DNA of 64,000 bases from NCBI GenBank assembly GCA_951799445.1, contig OX637292.1:12713296-12777295 (forward strand), given 5' to 3'. Made by a program: the position numbers and the translations under genes. Shown here one piece after another: positions 48,320 to 59,522 of this stretch (the first letter of the stretch is position 1; every line of letters starts with the position of its first letter). The stretch is from Pseudisothecium myosuroides. Lineage: Eukaryota; Streptophyta; Bryopsida; Hypnales; Lembophyllaceae. The notes under the pieces were generated by a model, which saw nothing but the letters and a program-made list of their open reading frames with translations, did not search any database and had not been told where the DNA came from.

Positions 48320-50424
48320 TAGAAAAAGTGGCGGTTTTAGGCATCTCAAGCTTATAAAAATTCCACTCCCAACATTTTTTATTGGTAATAGTAGAGCCCT
48401 TATAGCCTGTGAGCTTCATTACGGAATATTTAGAGGAAATCAACTACATAGGCTGAAATGGTCATACAAAAGCGATATATTGCCTAAAGAAAAATGCTAC
48501 CCATTTTCAAATTGACATTTGGATTGCATGTTCAAAGCCACTACATTTCATTCAAGAATCTATAGATTTGGTTGTTCCCAAATTCCACCAACATTTCCAA
48601 ATATGACAAGGAGAATAGATTTTTCAAAATACAAAGCAAAGAACTACATCCTCATTGACCCAACCTCCACCAAGGATCAATCTCTCTCTATACACATTAT
48701 TTCTTCTGCCACTTCGCCACATTCCATTGCTTCTAAATCCCAAGCTCCCTTCACTTCCCTTCACCTCTCTTGTAGCCATTTTGTTGTTCACATTCCCAAT
48801 TTTTACTTCCCCATTGCCAAGATCTCCATAGCAATCTTCAGCCATGGCCGCTTGTAAGCCCTCAAGTTAGCACCTGAAACTCTGGGTTTATTTTTCACGA
48901 TTTATTGTTAGTTTTTACTGTTAATTCATGCAAAATAGTATGAATTAGTAGTTGAGAGGAGTTTGGTAGAAGTCCCTACCAGATTAGTCAGGAAACTTCC
49001 TAAAGTCATGAAAAGCACAAAATACTTTGCTTTTCTATGTTTAGGTCTTAGTTTAGTGTCTTAGAGTCCATATTAACATTTTAGAGAGATGTGAGGATGT
49101 GAGAATTAGCCAGTTCTAGTGTCTTGTCCATGTAAAACTCGACATGTGAGTACATGTGACATCCTAGCTTAATCATAAGAGTCTATTTTCAGGTTTAGAA
49201 GTATCTAGATCCAATTCATGTGGAATTTGGACTAGTTATGTGAAAACCTGCAAATGTTAAAGAATACGAACCAGAATGCAAAGTAGAAGAAGGGCAAGGT
49301 GATTGGAGCTTACAGAAAGGTGCTTTTAGGGTAAAAGCATGCCAAGAGGTCAACAACGGAGCTAATCATCCACGACAAACCCCGGTACCAGATTAATTTT
49401 CCCTTCGGGTGAAAATTATTAAGAAATTGCTAAATTTAGCATCTTTATTGGAGGTTTGGTTTTGCCCTTGGCTTTTGGACACTTCCTAGAAGATTGCCCA
49501 AAAATTTCGGGATTTTATAAAACTCCACGATGACTCCATGGGAAGTCAACCGCCTTTGAAACTGATGGTAATTTTTTAGAAATTACCCAGAGTGTGGTAA
49601 AGTCTCACTAAAAATTAGATTAGAGTTTTATATATTAAATAAGCGATCAGTTAAGTTTGAAGACTTTCTGATAGTTAAAAGTACCAGAATCGGCAACGAC
49701 ATCGAAATTAACAAGAATTTACAACATGGCGACGGGTTGACCGGCAAACCAGGAGCTAGCGGGGTCCGAATGTCGCAAACAAGGAATGTTTTCTTACTCT
49801 CACAAACCTTCCAGGCAACCCTAGCCAGTCAGTTTTCTCGGGAAATTCAAATTCCATTAGTTGGAATTTTGACTTTTCTTTGAAGTTACCGTTAGTGGTT
49901 TTTACGAGTATTTACAGCGTGGAAGAAAGGAGTGGAGGGCCCCCGAGACTAATTGGGGTCTTTTGAACGCGATGGCGCAATCGGTTTTCAATTTGGAGTT
50001 GTTCTCGAGAAGATAGGAAGAGTTCAGCCGTAAGTTTGACTTTTTTAGAGTACTTAACGGTAATTCAAGGTTAATTGACAAAATATCTTGGTGGAAATTG
50101 AAGATTGGATTTAGTTAAGATTTCAAATCTTTCCTTTAAAAGCCAATTTAGATTAAACTAAGAATATTTGAAAATATCCTAGGGTTAATCACGAAATATC
50201 TCAAGGTCAAAATAGTTAATTTCCTAAATATCTTTGGGAAAAATCTTAGATTTTATTTGGACAAGATTTCCTTGCTAATTAAGGCTTGTTCTAAAAAATT
50301 CTAAAGATTAAACAAAGATTATTTAGCAAATATCTTAGGGTAGTTAGGCTTTAGCTTAGGGTAGTTTTTGAATAAAACACTAAATATCTCATGATAAACT
50401 AAAGTGGTGGGGCCTTCTAGCGAG

Positions 50425-50431
50425 TATATAA
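50425..50431 (+). promoter_or_regulatory. TATA box inside the 5-kb element
   Basis: TATATAAGGC lies about 1.57 kb into the element, followed 30 bases later by a pyrimidine-rich stretch; plausible U3/R promoter if this is an LTR. Confidence 0.5.
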
Positions 50432-51744
50432 GGCCTCCTTCCAAAGTTTCTCATACCCTATTATCTGCCTACCGACATTCTGTCGAAGTGTAGTGACTCT
50501 CTTTTGTTCACTTGCTTACCGGTTTTGTCGAAAGCATTTAGTTAGACCAAATTTTGGTCATCTTTTGCTCATTCTGCTTTAATTGCTTTCTTTTAGTGGA
50601 GGCTTTGGTTAGAGGACTCGGGGTTCCCTTTTCAACCATCAAAACCACACTAAAATCATACTTTTGGGAGGTCTTATCCCCCAAAACTTGCATACGTTGT
50701 TTGTGTACTAATTTTATGTTTGCAACAGCTCTTGAGTCAGAATTCTTAAAGCGGTGAAGCTAGTCTTCACCAAAAGATTCGAACACTCAAAATATCGGCC
50801 AAACTTCGTTGTGTAACAAAGTTTGGTTTGACTTAATTCCTAATTTTCGGTTTAAACACTTTCATGTGTACCTCATTTAGGAATTAAAACTATTGAACAC
50901 CTTGGAAATTCTTTTAGTCCTTAATGTTCAGTTTAAACACTTTCATGTATACCTCCTTTAAGGGTCAAAACATTCCTACAGTCATTTGGAATCATATTTC
51001 ACGAGTTTAGCCTGAGGTTGCTCCCGCACGGCGAAGCTTTCACTTTAAACAAAATTTACCTTGAACACTTAAAAAGGGGAAGAAATAATTGGGAAAAAAC
51101 CCTCGGTGTGTTGGCTGCTTAAGCCAAGAACCCACACTCAGTGGCTCCTTTTCTTCCGCCGGAATTTGCTCATTTGCTTGTTATTCCCATTGCTAAGTTA
51201 TGACTTCTTGTTGATGGTTTAGTCTTTGTTTAGTTTAGTTTTGTTTTGCTTTTATTATCCCCAACCCCCCAAAAAATACTTAGTTTAGTCACCTTGCTTA
51301 GTCATCATACTAAAAAAGCCGAAAAAACCTTTAGTTAGTTGAAATTTGAGTTATTTTAGTTAGTGAGTTTACTTTCGTTTAGTTGGTTTTGGTTTTATTA
51401 TTTTATCATTTAGTTGTTTGTTTTATTTTTTTTAGTTAAAAACCAAGACGTTTAGTTTGTTTGAAATCTTTATTTTTATATTTTAGTTTTGAGATTTAGT
51501 TAGTTTCCTTAAACCAGTTAGTAGTTTGATTAAGTGTCAAAAATTAGGACCAAAAACCAGCAGTCTAGTTCAAAATCCGAAGTCCAGAATCGGAACCAGT
51601 CAAGAAGACGGGGAGCGGTCAGAAGACGGGGAGCAGTCAAGAAGACAAGGAACGAACAAGAAGATGAGGAACGAAGGCGGGGAACCGAAAGGGGTACGGC
51701 CAGTTAGAGCCATCCACGTGGCAGTTGCAGCGTGGGGGTCATTG

Positions 51745-51950
51745 GAGCCAGCCAGGCTTCCAAATTTCAGACCATCGGAGGCTCAGTCCAGGCTCCAAAT
51801 TTCAGACCATCGGACCAGTTCAGGCTTCCAAATTTCAGACCATCAGAGGCTCAGTTCAGGCTCCAAATTTCAGACCATCAAAGCTCGGTTCAGGCTCCAA
51901 CTTTCAGACCGTCAGAGCCCAGTTCAGGCTTCCAAATTTCAGATCATTAA
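51745..51950 (+). repeat. Tandem repeat in the 5-kb element, ~33-38-bp unit
   Basis: Six imperfect units built on CAGGCTTCCAAATTTCAGAC followed by CATCRGAGGCTCAGTT-like sequence; alternate units lack a T. Open in all three + frames as a by-product. Tandem arrays are common inside large plant LTR elements. Confidence 0.85.
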
Positions 51951-52224
51951 GGTAATCTAGTCACTCGAAATTAATCTTTTAAAAGTCCCAACTCACAACT
52001 ACCGGATCAATTTGGAACAAACTAAGGTACGTCTAGTCTTAAGAAACTTTGAACAAAACAAATCCATAAAAGTTGCGAAGCTCACCAACAACTCTCTCTC
52101 CATAGCCAATTCCAAATGACAACAAAACTTGAAGCAAAAAACACTTATAGAAGACGAAGTGGCGGCATGAGAAGAATTCGGACTAAAAAACTAATATTTC
52201 TAATGAATCTAACCATTCACGTGG

Positions 52225-52500
52225 ATTTTGTTTTTGTTTTGTTGTGCTTTTCCTATTCATTTATTATTCATTTTGGATTTAGTTTGGTTTTTATTCCGTT
52301 ACTATTCACTTACTATTCATTTCGGGACAAATTGTTTTTTTTAATTCTTTTCTTTACTATTCATTTACTATTCATTTTGGATTGTTTTGGTTTCTATTCT
52401 TTTCCTATTCATTTACTATTCATTCCGGGACAATTTGTTGTTTTTTATTCTTCTTTACTATTCATTTACTATTCATTTGGAATAGTTCTTTGGTTTTATT
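52225..52500 (+). repeat. Tandem repeat in the 5-kb element, TACTATTCATTTACTATTCA type
   Basis: TACTATTCATTTACTATTCA recurs five times with alternating spacers (CGGGACAAATTG and TTTGGATT types), giving a higher-order unit of about 100-110 bp and a local T-rich, low-complexity open frame. Confidence 0.8.
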
Positions 52501-54355
52501 CCTTTTACTATTGAAGAATTTGGTTTTTTCTATCAATTAGGATTTTTAGAAGGAATTAGTAGGTTGAATGTTGATTTAGGTTTTGTTTTATTAGGCCTAA
52601 TAAGCCAAATAGAAAAAGACAAAAATTCAACAGAAATATTAGATTAATCCAACAAAAATTAATAAACTAATGAATAACAAATATTCATTGGAACATTATT
52701 AAATTGGACGATATTAATCTTTTAAATTAATTCTCGAATAAAATAAATCTTCAAGGTAATTGGCAATAGGGCCTTGAAGTTCATTTTATTCTAAAGAATT
52801 GTTTAGAAACCAACTTAAAACCATTAGAAATTTAACGTAAACTCCTAAACTCAAGGAATTAAATTAAAATACTTTCAACTAACCACTTCTATAGGGAATT
52901 AGCTCAAAAAAATGTAGAAAGGAAGGTTTTCTACACATTCTGACACCAAAATTGCATAAAATAGACAGAGCATACATGATGGAGGACGACAGACACTTCG
53001 AATCGATTATGCTAGTCATGTGCGATGACGGAATCATGGCGTCGATGGACACAAATGTATGTTAGTTTTTCTCTTTTCTTTTGCTTTGTTTTTTCTTTTA
53101 AATTGAAATTAGAATTGTTGCTTTTAGAAGTTAGCTTTTAGACTAGAATTTAGGATTTAAGTTAGAATTTAGAACTTGGTAGGTAATTTTCTAGACTTTT
53201 CCAAACCCAAAGCACACTTAAAAAATAACCAGAGAACGAATAAGTTACTAACAATCAAACTTAACCATAAGTTGGAGGAAATTTAAGAGTTTTCATCCAA
53301 AGGAATCTTTAAGACTTTATTTTTGAAGGGAAAAAGTTTGGATGAAGTTTGAGGCTAAATTTGGATGAAAAACATCCAAATAGGTCAAAATTCCAATTAT
53401 TCTTAATAATCCAAAACTTAAATGAACTAATAACCTAACCCTAGAATTTAGAATTATTTAGAATTGATTTGCTATTTTAGATTAGTGGATGAAGTTTTAG
53501 CCAATAAAGGGCCGAACTTCGACCGTGGTAACTTTTGCTAGGAATCTCGGAATCTAACTTTCTTTACCATTTGGGAAGGGAAAATTATATTCTAAAAAGG
53601 TGCTTAGATACAATTTTGTTAGATTAGATTTTGCTTTCTTTTTCCTATTTTACTTAACCATAACTTTTTAACTAGTTAACAAATAGTTTTTTTTTAGAAT
53701 TAGTGGATTTTACAGGATTATCAATCACAAAAAGTGTCCATTGCTTGGAAGGCAAACACTTAGTTAGGAACCACCCGATCAGGAATCAAATTTCAACGAA
53801 ACAACCGCTAGAGCCCGTGTGTAACTTTCTGACTCAAGGGTGGAGTTAGAAACACTCACACCGCTATATGCCTCTACCACTACAATAACCTCCTCATGCC
53901 TCTTGCAAACCAAGAGCTTCTCAACCAACAACCTCTGCAATGCCTCAAACCGCTCCATTACCTGTATGGAACAAAAGATAGAGGACACATGTTGCATTTA
54001 TTATTTAAAATATAAAATTGGACTTGAACTGGTCGTGGATTTTGTAAAGGTGTTTGGAATTGGAATTGGTTTTTGGTGGATTCGGTTGTTAAGATTTGTC
54101 GGCATTGTGGATGAGCAAGATTGTGTACTTGGCAAAGAAGAAACAAAAGAGGGAAGAGTCAAATAGTGTGCCACAATTGGTAGCTACAATGATCTCTACG
54201 GCAACAATAGTGTATGTGCATCCCATTTTTGTTTTGGTAGATGAATACCAAGTCGACAAGACTTAGGTTGGGGTTGAGTAACCTCAAGTTGATGTGGATT
54301 TTGGTAAAGGTGTCAAAGTTAATTTGGATGTTGTACTTTATATATGTTTCTAGTG

Positions 54356-54802
54356 GCAATATACAAACAATACATAGAACTAATAGCAATATACAAATTT
54401 CTACAAATTCTAGAAGCATCACTTCCAAATGAACTAACATATATCTTTGTAAATAGTCTTAATTCAATTTATCTTATTTCAACACAAATCAAACACTGTA
54501 CACTACAATATAACCACTTAGACAAAACAATGCTAACAACAATTGTCAACATACTAAAAAATAGAAAAGAACCCCTCACATTAAATAAAATGCACATAGA
54601 CATCCTTAGAAATGAGAAAATAGAAGTATTAATACAAGTCGGTAGCCAACAACCACATAGACACTCTCAAATAGATTATAAAAATGACCACTCAAAACCT
54701 TTTTATTTATACGAAGATGATCGACCGTTATCACACATCATCCCCTATGCATAAAGGACCTATAAGATTCTTAAAGTCATACCTTCACAAAATAAAAGGT
54801 AC
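54356..54802. other. Sequence downstream of psbW pseudogene
   Basis: A 136-codon + frame spans 54,344-54,754, Ile/Asn/Lys-rich, without a recognisable domain; AT-rich drift is the likely reason it stays open. I do not call a gene. Confidence 0.35.
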
Positions 54803-54805
54803 CAA

Positions 54806-54968
54806 CACTAGAAGAAACCTGCGTTGCTCTAAACAAAAAATGTGGGCTGAAATTTGTTGAGAACCATGTTTCCAATGCTAGAATCCCATAATTTTGCGTT
54901 GGAAACATGGTTCTCAACAAATTTCAGCCTACATTTTTTGTTTAGACCAACGCGGGTTTCTTCTAGTG
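54806..54968. mobile_element. CACTA-type MITE, 163-bp near-perfect hairpin
   Basis: Starts CACTAGAAGAAACC and ends with the inverse GGTTTCTTCTAGTG, flanked by CAA on both sides (54,803-54,805; 54,969-54,971), the 3-bp duplication of CACTA/EnSpm elements. The arms are ~73 bp with only about four mismatches around a ~17-bp loop, so almost the whole element is inverted repeat. The low arm divergence suggests recent insertion. Confidence 0.9.
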
Positions 54969-55157
54969 CAAAAATCAACTAACAACCTCCAACTTTTTTA
55001 GTATTAACAAATGGTCTAATAATACAAATATCCAATACAAACTCTCTAACAACTTTTGATATAACCTACAAATTACAGACACACAAAGAACTCAATTATT
55101 AAAACTTAGATTTGGGCTATACTTGGGCAATCTAAGAAAACATTTTTGGGGCCTATA

Positions 55158-55883
55158 GGGTGATTGCATGAAATACCTATACTATTTGTTGCGTTTTGCA
55201 ACAGTACTCATGATTTTTTCTGGAATACTTTAAAATTAGAAAATCAATTTTTTTTTAAATTAAAAAAATATGGCTAATATATGCACCTTTAAGATGAAGG
55301 TAACCACCAAAAGAAATTCATTAAAAAATTCTCTAAGTAGGAGAACTAGAAAAGTGCCAAATCTCAAGAAAATACATACTTTGATGTTTTAATTAGTAGA
55401 AAATAGGAAAAAAATTAACTAAAAAAAATGGCCATTTGTGGCAACTCTATAGAGATGTTATTCACCAAAAAACCCCACCAAAATAAGTTTTTACATGTTT
55501 CAGAATGCAAGTAGAAAAGGGCTCACTTTGTGGACTTCTACACCACATAAAATTAATTATTTTTAGAATTCCTTTATACAATAGCTACAAGTCTACTAAA
55601 AGACAATCTCTACCAAATTTCAGCTCCAAATTCGTTTTTATGGGTACTAAATAGTACTAAAAAATTCCAAATTGGCATTTGTGTCATAATATTGGGGGCT
55701 ATTATTAAACAGTAAAACATTTTTAAAAAATTCCAAAAAAATAGACAAGGTGTATAATAGTCATAGGTATCTTGTCTATGAATTTTAAATCATTTGGAGT
55801 CAAAACCCAAAAATTATAGCCAAAAAACTAATCAACGCATGACGTGTGACAGAAAATAATACAAGTGTTTCATGCAATCACCC
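55158..55883. mobile_element. Inverted-repeat MITE, 726 bp, unassigned class
   Basis: Left end GGGTGATTGCATGAAATACC and right end inverse GGGTGATTGCATGAAACACT; TATA sits on both sides (55,154-55,157; 55,884-55,887), which could be a TA or TATA target. The interior is AT-rich and non-coding. Similar termini occur near 294 and 46,066. Confidence 0.75.
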
Positions 55884-56001
55884 TATACTATAATCAACAA
55901 CTACATGTCTATTTTGTAAGCTATAACAATCAATCACATGGATCCATGTCCTTTTAGTATATAATGAAAAAACATTAGCACTCTAGGAACAAAAAGACAT
56001 A

Positions 56002-56404
56002 AGGTACCCCCCCCCCATTCTCGACCATTGACCCATTCCTAACCTATAGGTGCACGTATTTCCGACTACGCTTAGAATGCTTTTTTTTTTCATTTTCAAG
56101 GTTGGAACTAATAAATACATGACACATGTCCCAAGTTGTGAAAAAAAAAGTGGAAAATAATGATTAGGTAAAAAGTTATTGAATGATCGGAATTGGAAGA
56201 GTCTATATATTGGCCATGGGTCCGGCGTACTTTTTGCCTCCCAAAATTTATAGTAATTTCAATTTAAGCGATAAAATTACCAATTTTTTTGCAATATGTG
56301 TCTTTTCAATTTATGTACCTCTGAAAAATATTTGTTTTGCCGTCACTACTCTAGATCATGTCGAAATTCCTTATTCGGTCGGTTATTGGGGGGGGGGGGT
56401 ACCT
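56002..56404. mobile_element. MITE with C/G-run inverted ends, 403 bp
   Basis: Left end AGGTACCCCCCCCC and right end GGGGGGGGGGTACCT are inverse; TA is present on both sides (56,000-56,001; 56,405-56,406), as for Tc1/mariner-type insertion, although a TAA/TTA reading is nearly as good. Non-coding; a partly similar C-run end lies near 29,766. Confidence 0.7.
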
Positions 56405-56406
56405 TA

Positions 56407-57500
56407 ACTAAGTTGTACATGAATTCCGTAAGTTTTTCATCTCAACTTCTAAAAGAAGATGCTTCACATTAATGAATGAAGGCATTCAAATCCAAAACAC
56501 TAGATAACACAATGCCATCATGTCTCTAACCATGTTTATATTTATTTTGATCCAAATGCCAATGCAAAGCACAACTTATACTAGGTTTACTTTGTTTACT
56601 AAACCATCCTCTAGCTAACACCACCCTTCAACCAAACACCAACAATCAAATATAATACATTGAGTTCCTATTTCAAAATAACGGATACTTAGAATAAAAC
56701 AAACTTGGACTAGAATACAAACCACAATTATAAAAAAAAAAACCTCCTAATTAACATTCCAAACTTGGGCTAGAAAACAAAAGCATTAATAACCATTAGA
56801 GTCAGCTTCCACTAAAAGTCACATACCTATTCCATCAAATCTTAACCCCTAAAGTTCCATGAGTTACCTACATTTAAGTTCTAAAACAACTATCATGTGT
56901 AGAAAGTGAAACCATTGGGTGCACTGACAGTATTGGGTGCTCCTATCTTACCCACTCCAATCCAACCCTGACCGCGTTGTGCAATGTGAATGCGGTTGTA
57001 GATAGGATTTGGAAACTAGGAAAAAAAAAGAGTCAATGCTATGAGGTAGACCAGTCCATTTCCGCCATCCACCTATTCTTGCCATATGACTTTTGGCCCC
57101 CATCTCTACCATGAAATTCATCCAAATCCATTTAGTTTTCTAACAAGATCAAAGCCTTAATGTCAACAAGGATAACGTGTTGGTCTTTTACTGGTGGATA
57201 CCTAGGTGCTAATAGATATATGGAATGGTGGTTATAGGGTGTTTAGAGGACGTTTATGACTCCAATAGTGAACAGTTTTGTAATTTCAGGGTACACCACT
57301 TCAAAAATTCATAGAAATTACAATTTTGATTGGAAAATCATAATTGTACTTGGATTTGATTTGTAAAACAAGCGCACACCTCTAAAAAATATGTGCCCTT
57401 CTTGGATTTGGCCCTAAGGTATTTAGATTGCAAATTGGGGTGGTAATAGGCTTGTCTACCTTAGGCTCTGTCCTTTGGATAAAACCAATAAAAAAAATCG
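56407..57500. other. Stretch upstream of psbW
   Basis: No gene. At 56,842-56,859 the sequence TTAACCCCTAAAGTTCC equals the left end plus TTAA target of copy B at 46,382; a right end was not found within 2 kb, so it is a lone terminus or a truncated relative. Confidence 0.5.
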
Positions 57501-57841
57501 GAGTTATTATTCTCTCTCTCAGTGGCGGTTTTAGGTGTCTCTACCTTGTAAGTCTCACATGTTCATACCCTGTACATTTCATTCCAGAATCCATAGAGTT
57601 TGTTGTTCCCCACCCTCACCGGACCATCACAGGGAGAAGAGATTTCCTCAAATCCAAAGCAAAGCACGCCCCCCTCATTGGCCCAAGCTCCGCCAAGGAT
57701 CACCCCCTATCCAAACTGTCCCCCACACACTCTCCCCGCATTCCCTTGCTCCTAAATCTCAAGCTCCCCTGCTCGCCATCTGCTCGCTCACATTCGCAAT
57801 TCCCCTTCACCATCGCCACAACACAACAGTAGTCTGCAGCC

Positions 57842-58358
57842 ATGGCCGCCGTCGCCTCCACCTCCACAGTGACCTCCTCGTGCCTCTTGCACACCAAGAG
57901 CTTCGCTACTAACAACCTCCGCAATGCCTCAGCACGCCCCATCACAGGTACGGGACCCGGGATGCTTGCTGCATTTGTGATCTGGGATATGAAATTGGAG
58001 GACAATTGGGACTAATTTGGGTGGGTTTGGGTTTTGTTCAGGTTTGCCGGCGTTGCGGATGAGCAAGATTGTGTGCTCAGCGGAGAAGAAGCAGAAGCAG
58101 AAGAAGGATGAGGAGTCGAATGGTCTGCCGCAGTTGGCGGCCGCGGTGACGTCCGCGGCGACGATGGCGTACGCGCATCCCGTTTTTGCGCTGGTGGATG
58201 AGCGGTTGAGTACCGAGGGGACGGGACTGGGATTGGGGTTGAGTAACCCCAAGTTGGCGTGGATTTTGGTGGGAGTGACGGCGCTCATCTGGGCGTTGTA
58301 CTTTACGTACGCTTCCAAGTTGCCGCGGAGCGGGGATGACTCGGGCTTGGACCTGTAG
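57842..58358 (+). CDS. psbW: Photosystem II reaction centre W protein precursor
   Basis: Nuclear gene for a small thylakoid membrane subunit of photosystem II that helps hold PSII-LHCII supercomplexes together. Two exons: 57,842-57,947 and 58,042-58,358; the intron is 94 bp with GT/AG ends and phase 1. The product is 140 residues, close to the usual ~133. The ATG is in strong context (GCCATGGCC). Residues 1-49 are a Ser/Thr/Ala-rich stroma-targeting part. Residues 64-85 are a hydrophobic thylakoid signal ending HPVFA. The mature protein starts [12 protein letters not shown] at 86, the diagnostic PsbW N-terminus. One membrane helix follows (about 107-125, [19 protein letters not shown]), then an acidic tail ending SGLDL. 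Composition is much more GC-rich than the surroundings. A decayed duplicate lies upstream at 48.3-54.4 kb. Confidence 0.97.
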
Positions 58359-58385
58359 AGGCTGGTTTGGAGAATGTAGTGGTGG

Positions 58386-58660
58386 TCAATTAGCCGAATA
58401 TTCAACATGTACATGATCTTATCTCACACTTCTGCTTTGTACTTGTATTGCATTGCTTGGGTTGGTTGATGGTATCGATGGCTTGGTTGTATGGATCCTT
58501 GCTCGTTACTTCAATCTTTGATTGTGTGTCAATTAGCCGAATATGCAATATGTACATGATCTTGATCTCACACATTGTGCGCATTGCTATTTGTATTGGT
58601 TGGGGTGATTGATTGTATGGCTTGATCGTCTGGATCCTTGCTCGTTACTTCTGTGAGTGT
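58386..58660 (+). repeat. Tandem duplication in the psbW 3' region, ~143-bp unit
   Basis: Two units, 58,386-58,528 and 58,529-~58,655, both start TCAATTAGCCGAATAT and end GGATCCTTGCTCGTTACTTC. The first lies 28 bp after the stop codon, so the duplication is in the likely 3' untranslated region and could give two alternative ends of the transcript. Confidence 0.85.
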
Positions 58661-58699
58661 GTGCTGTAGAATATTATTTTGAGGAATGCGTTGCGAGTT

Positions 58700-59045
58700 T
58701 TCGTCCTGGTTGTAGTGTCGTCTCGAATAATTCGTTGGCTGTATTTGGAATGCTTGAGAATTTTTTCATGACTCCAGTGACGTTGTTTCGAGATTTGTTT
58801 TGTGATGGACTTGATTTGAGTGGCACTGGATTGCTACTCTCATTGTGTTTTTTGAGTATGTGCTGTCTCAAGGACATTGATTTTGGGATACGCTGCTAGA
58901 TTTGTGCTATCTGTGGTGTGGTCTGCATTGGGGCCTGTATTGGGAATGCTTGAGAGAATTTTTCGTGGCTTCAGTGACGTTGCTTTGGGTTTGTTTTTGT
59001 GATTGATTTAATTTGCGTGGCGTTGGATTGCTACTCTGTGCTCGT
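58700..59045 (+). repeat. Second tandem duplication, ~194-bp spacing
   Basis: GGAATGCTTGAGAATTTTTTC ... GGATTGCTACTCT at 58,748-58,845 recurs at 58,940-59,040 with the same order of blocks (GTGACGTTG, TTTGTTTTTGTGATTGA type). Non-coding. Confidence 0.75.
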
Positions 59046-59522
59046 TTTTTGGCATTGTAATTTTAGATCGATGCGCCTGATGTCGCGTTTGTAATGGGGG
59101 TTTGAGTTTTGCGGATTATCTTAACCTAATTGGTTTGGAATCAGTGAAGTCTGCTGAATTTCGAAATCATTTTGCCACTGATTGAATCCGATCTTGTTCT
59201 TGGGAAAAAATTGTTTGAGGGTTATCACATCACAGCTTGAATCATACCAGTGTTGAATATTGAATCGTCATGCTGTTGAAACATATTTCTGGATGTAGTA
59301 AGATATGTCTTGGGAAGAAAAAGCATGAGTTTTGTAGCTTAGTGTGAAGTGATAACATTGCTGAAACTTGGAACCATAACGTTCTTGATCTATTTGGATG
59401 GTATTTTGGAACAAACCATTTGGAGGCTTATGTGAACTCACAAGAATATCGAAGCTTGGATCTTGAGATTCTCAACCTTGTTGCAAGATTCCTTTAACCC
59501 TTAAACGAGGGGGCCATAACCG
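59046..59522. other. Gene-free stretch
   Basis: No gene or RNA recognised. Confidence 0.5.

Larger units (their letters stand above)
48853..53860 (+). mobile_element. 5,008-bp non-coding LTR-type element (solo LTR or LARD-like)
   Basis: Inserted after the third codon of the psbW pseudogene, with CCGCT duplicated on each side (48,848-48,852 and 53,861-53,865). It starts TGTAAGCCCT and ends ACACTCACA, the TG...CA pattern of LTR retrotransposons, and a 5-bp duplication fits integrase. No gag/pol frames are present, and I could not find a terminal direct repeat within it. A solo LTR of a very large LTR retrotransposon, or a LARD-type derivative, are the best readings. It contains a TATA box (50,425), two tandem-repeat blocks, and TGGCGACGGGTTGACC at ~49,729, which loosely resembles a tRNA primer-binding site. 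Its first 1,352 bp recur at 62,649. Strand is taken from the TATA box. Confidence 0.8.
48320..54355 (+). pseudogene. psbW: psbW pseudogene, split by a 5-kb insertion
   Basis: A decayed genomic duplicate of the functional psbW at 57,842. Left half 48,320-48,852 matches the 5' flank of the gene (AGTGGCGGTTTTAGG, ACATTTCATTC, then ATGGCCGC), with ~160 bp of extra sequence near 48,350-48,525. The right half 53,866-54,355 continues the coding region, including the intron position and the AGTAACC...AAGTTG portion of exon 2. Because the intron is present the copy arose at DNA level, not by retroposition. It carries a 1-base shift early in exon 1, a damaged splice region, many stops, and a strong excess of C-to-T and G-to-A changes relative to the gene. 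Intervening 48,853-53,860 is a transposon. It is not expected to make protein. Confidence 0.9.

Noticed and set aside
49729..49745. Primer-binding-site-like TGGCGACGGGTTGACC
   Set aside because: Would put a ~875-bp LTR at 48,853, but no matching direct repeat exists at the 53,860 end, so not called as a real PBS.
52116..52514. 132-codon hydrophobic + frame
   Set aside because: Open because of the T-rich tandem repeat inside the 5-kb element; not a membrane protein.
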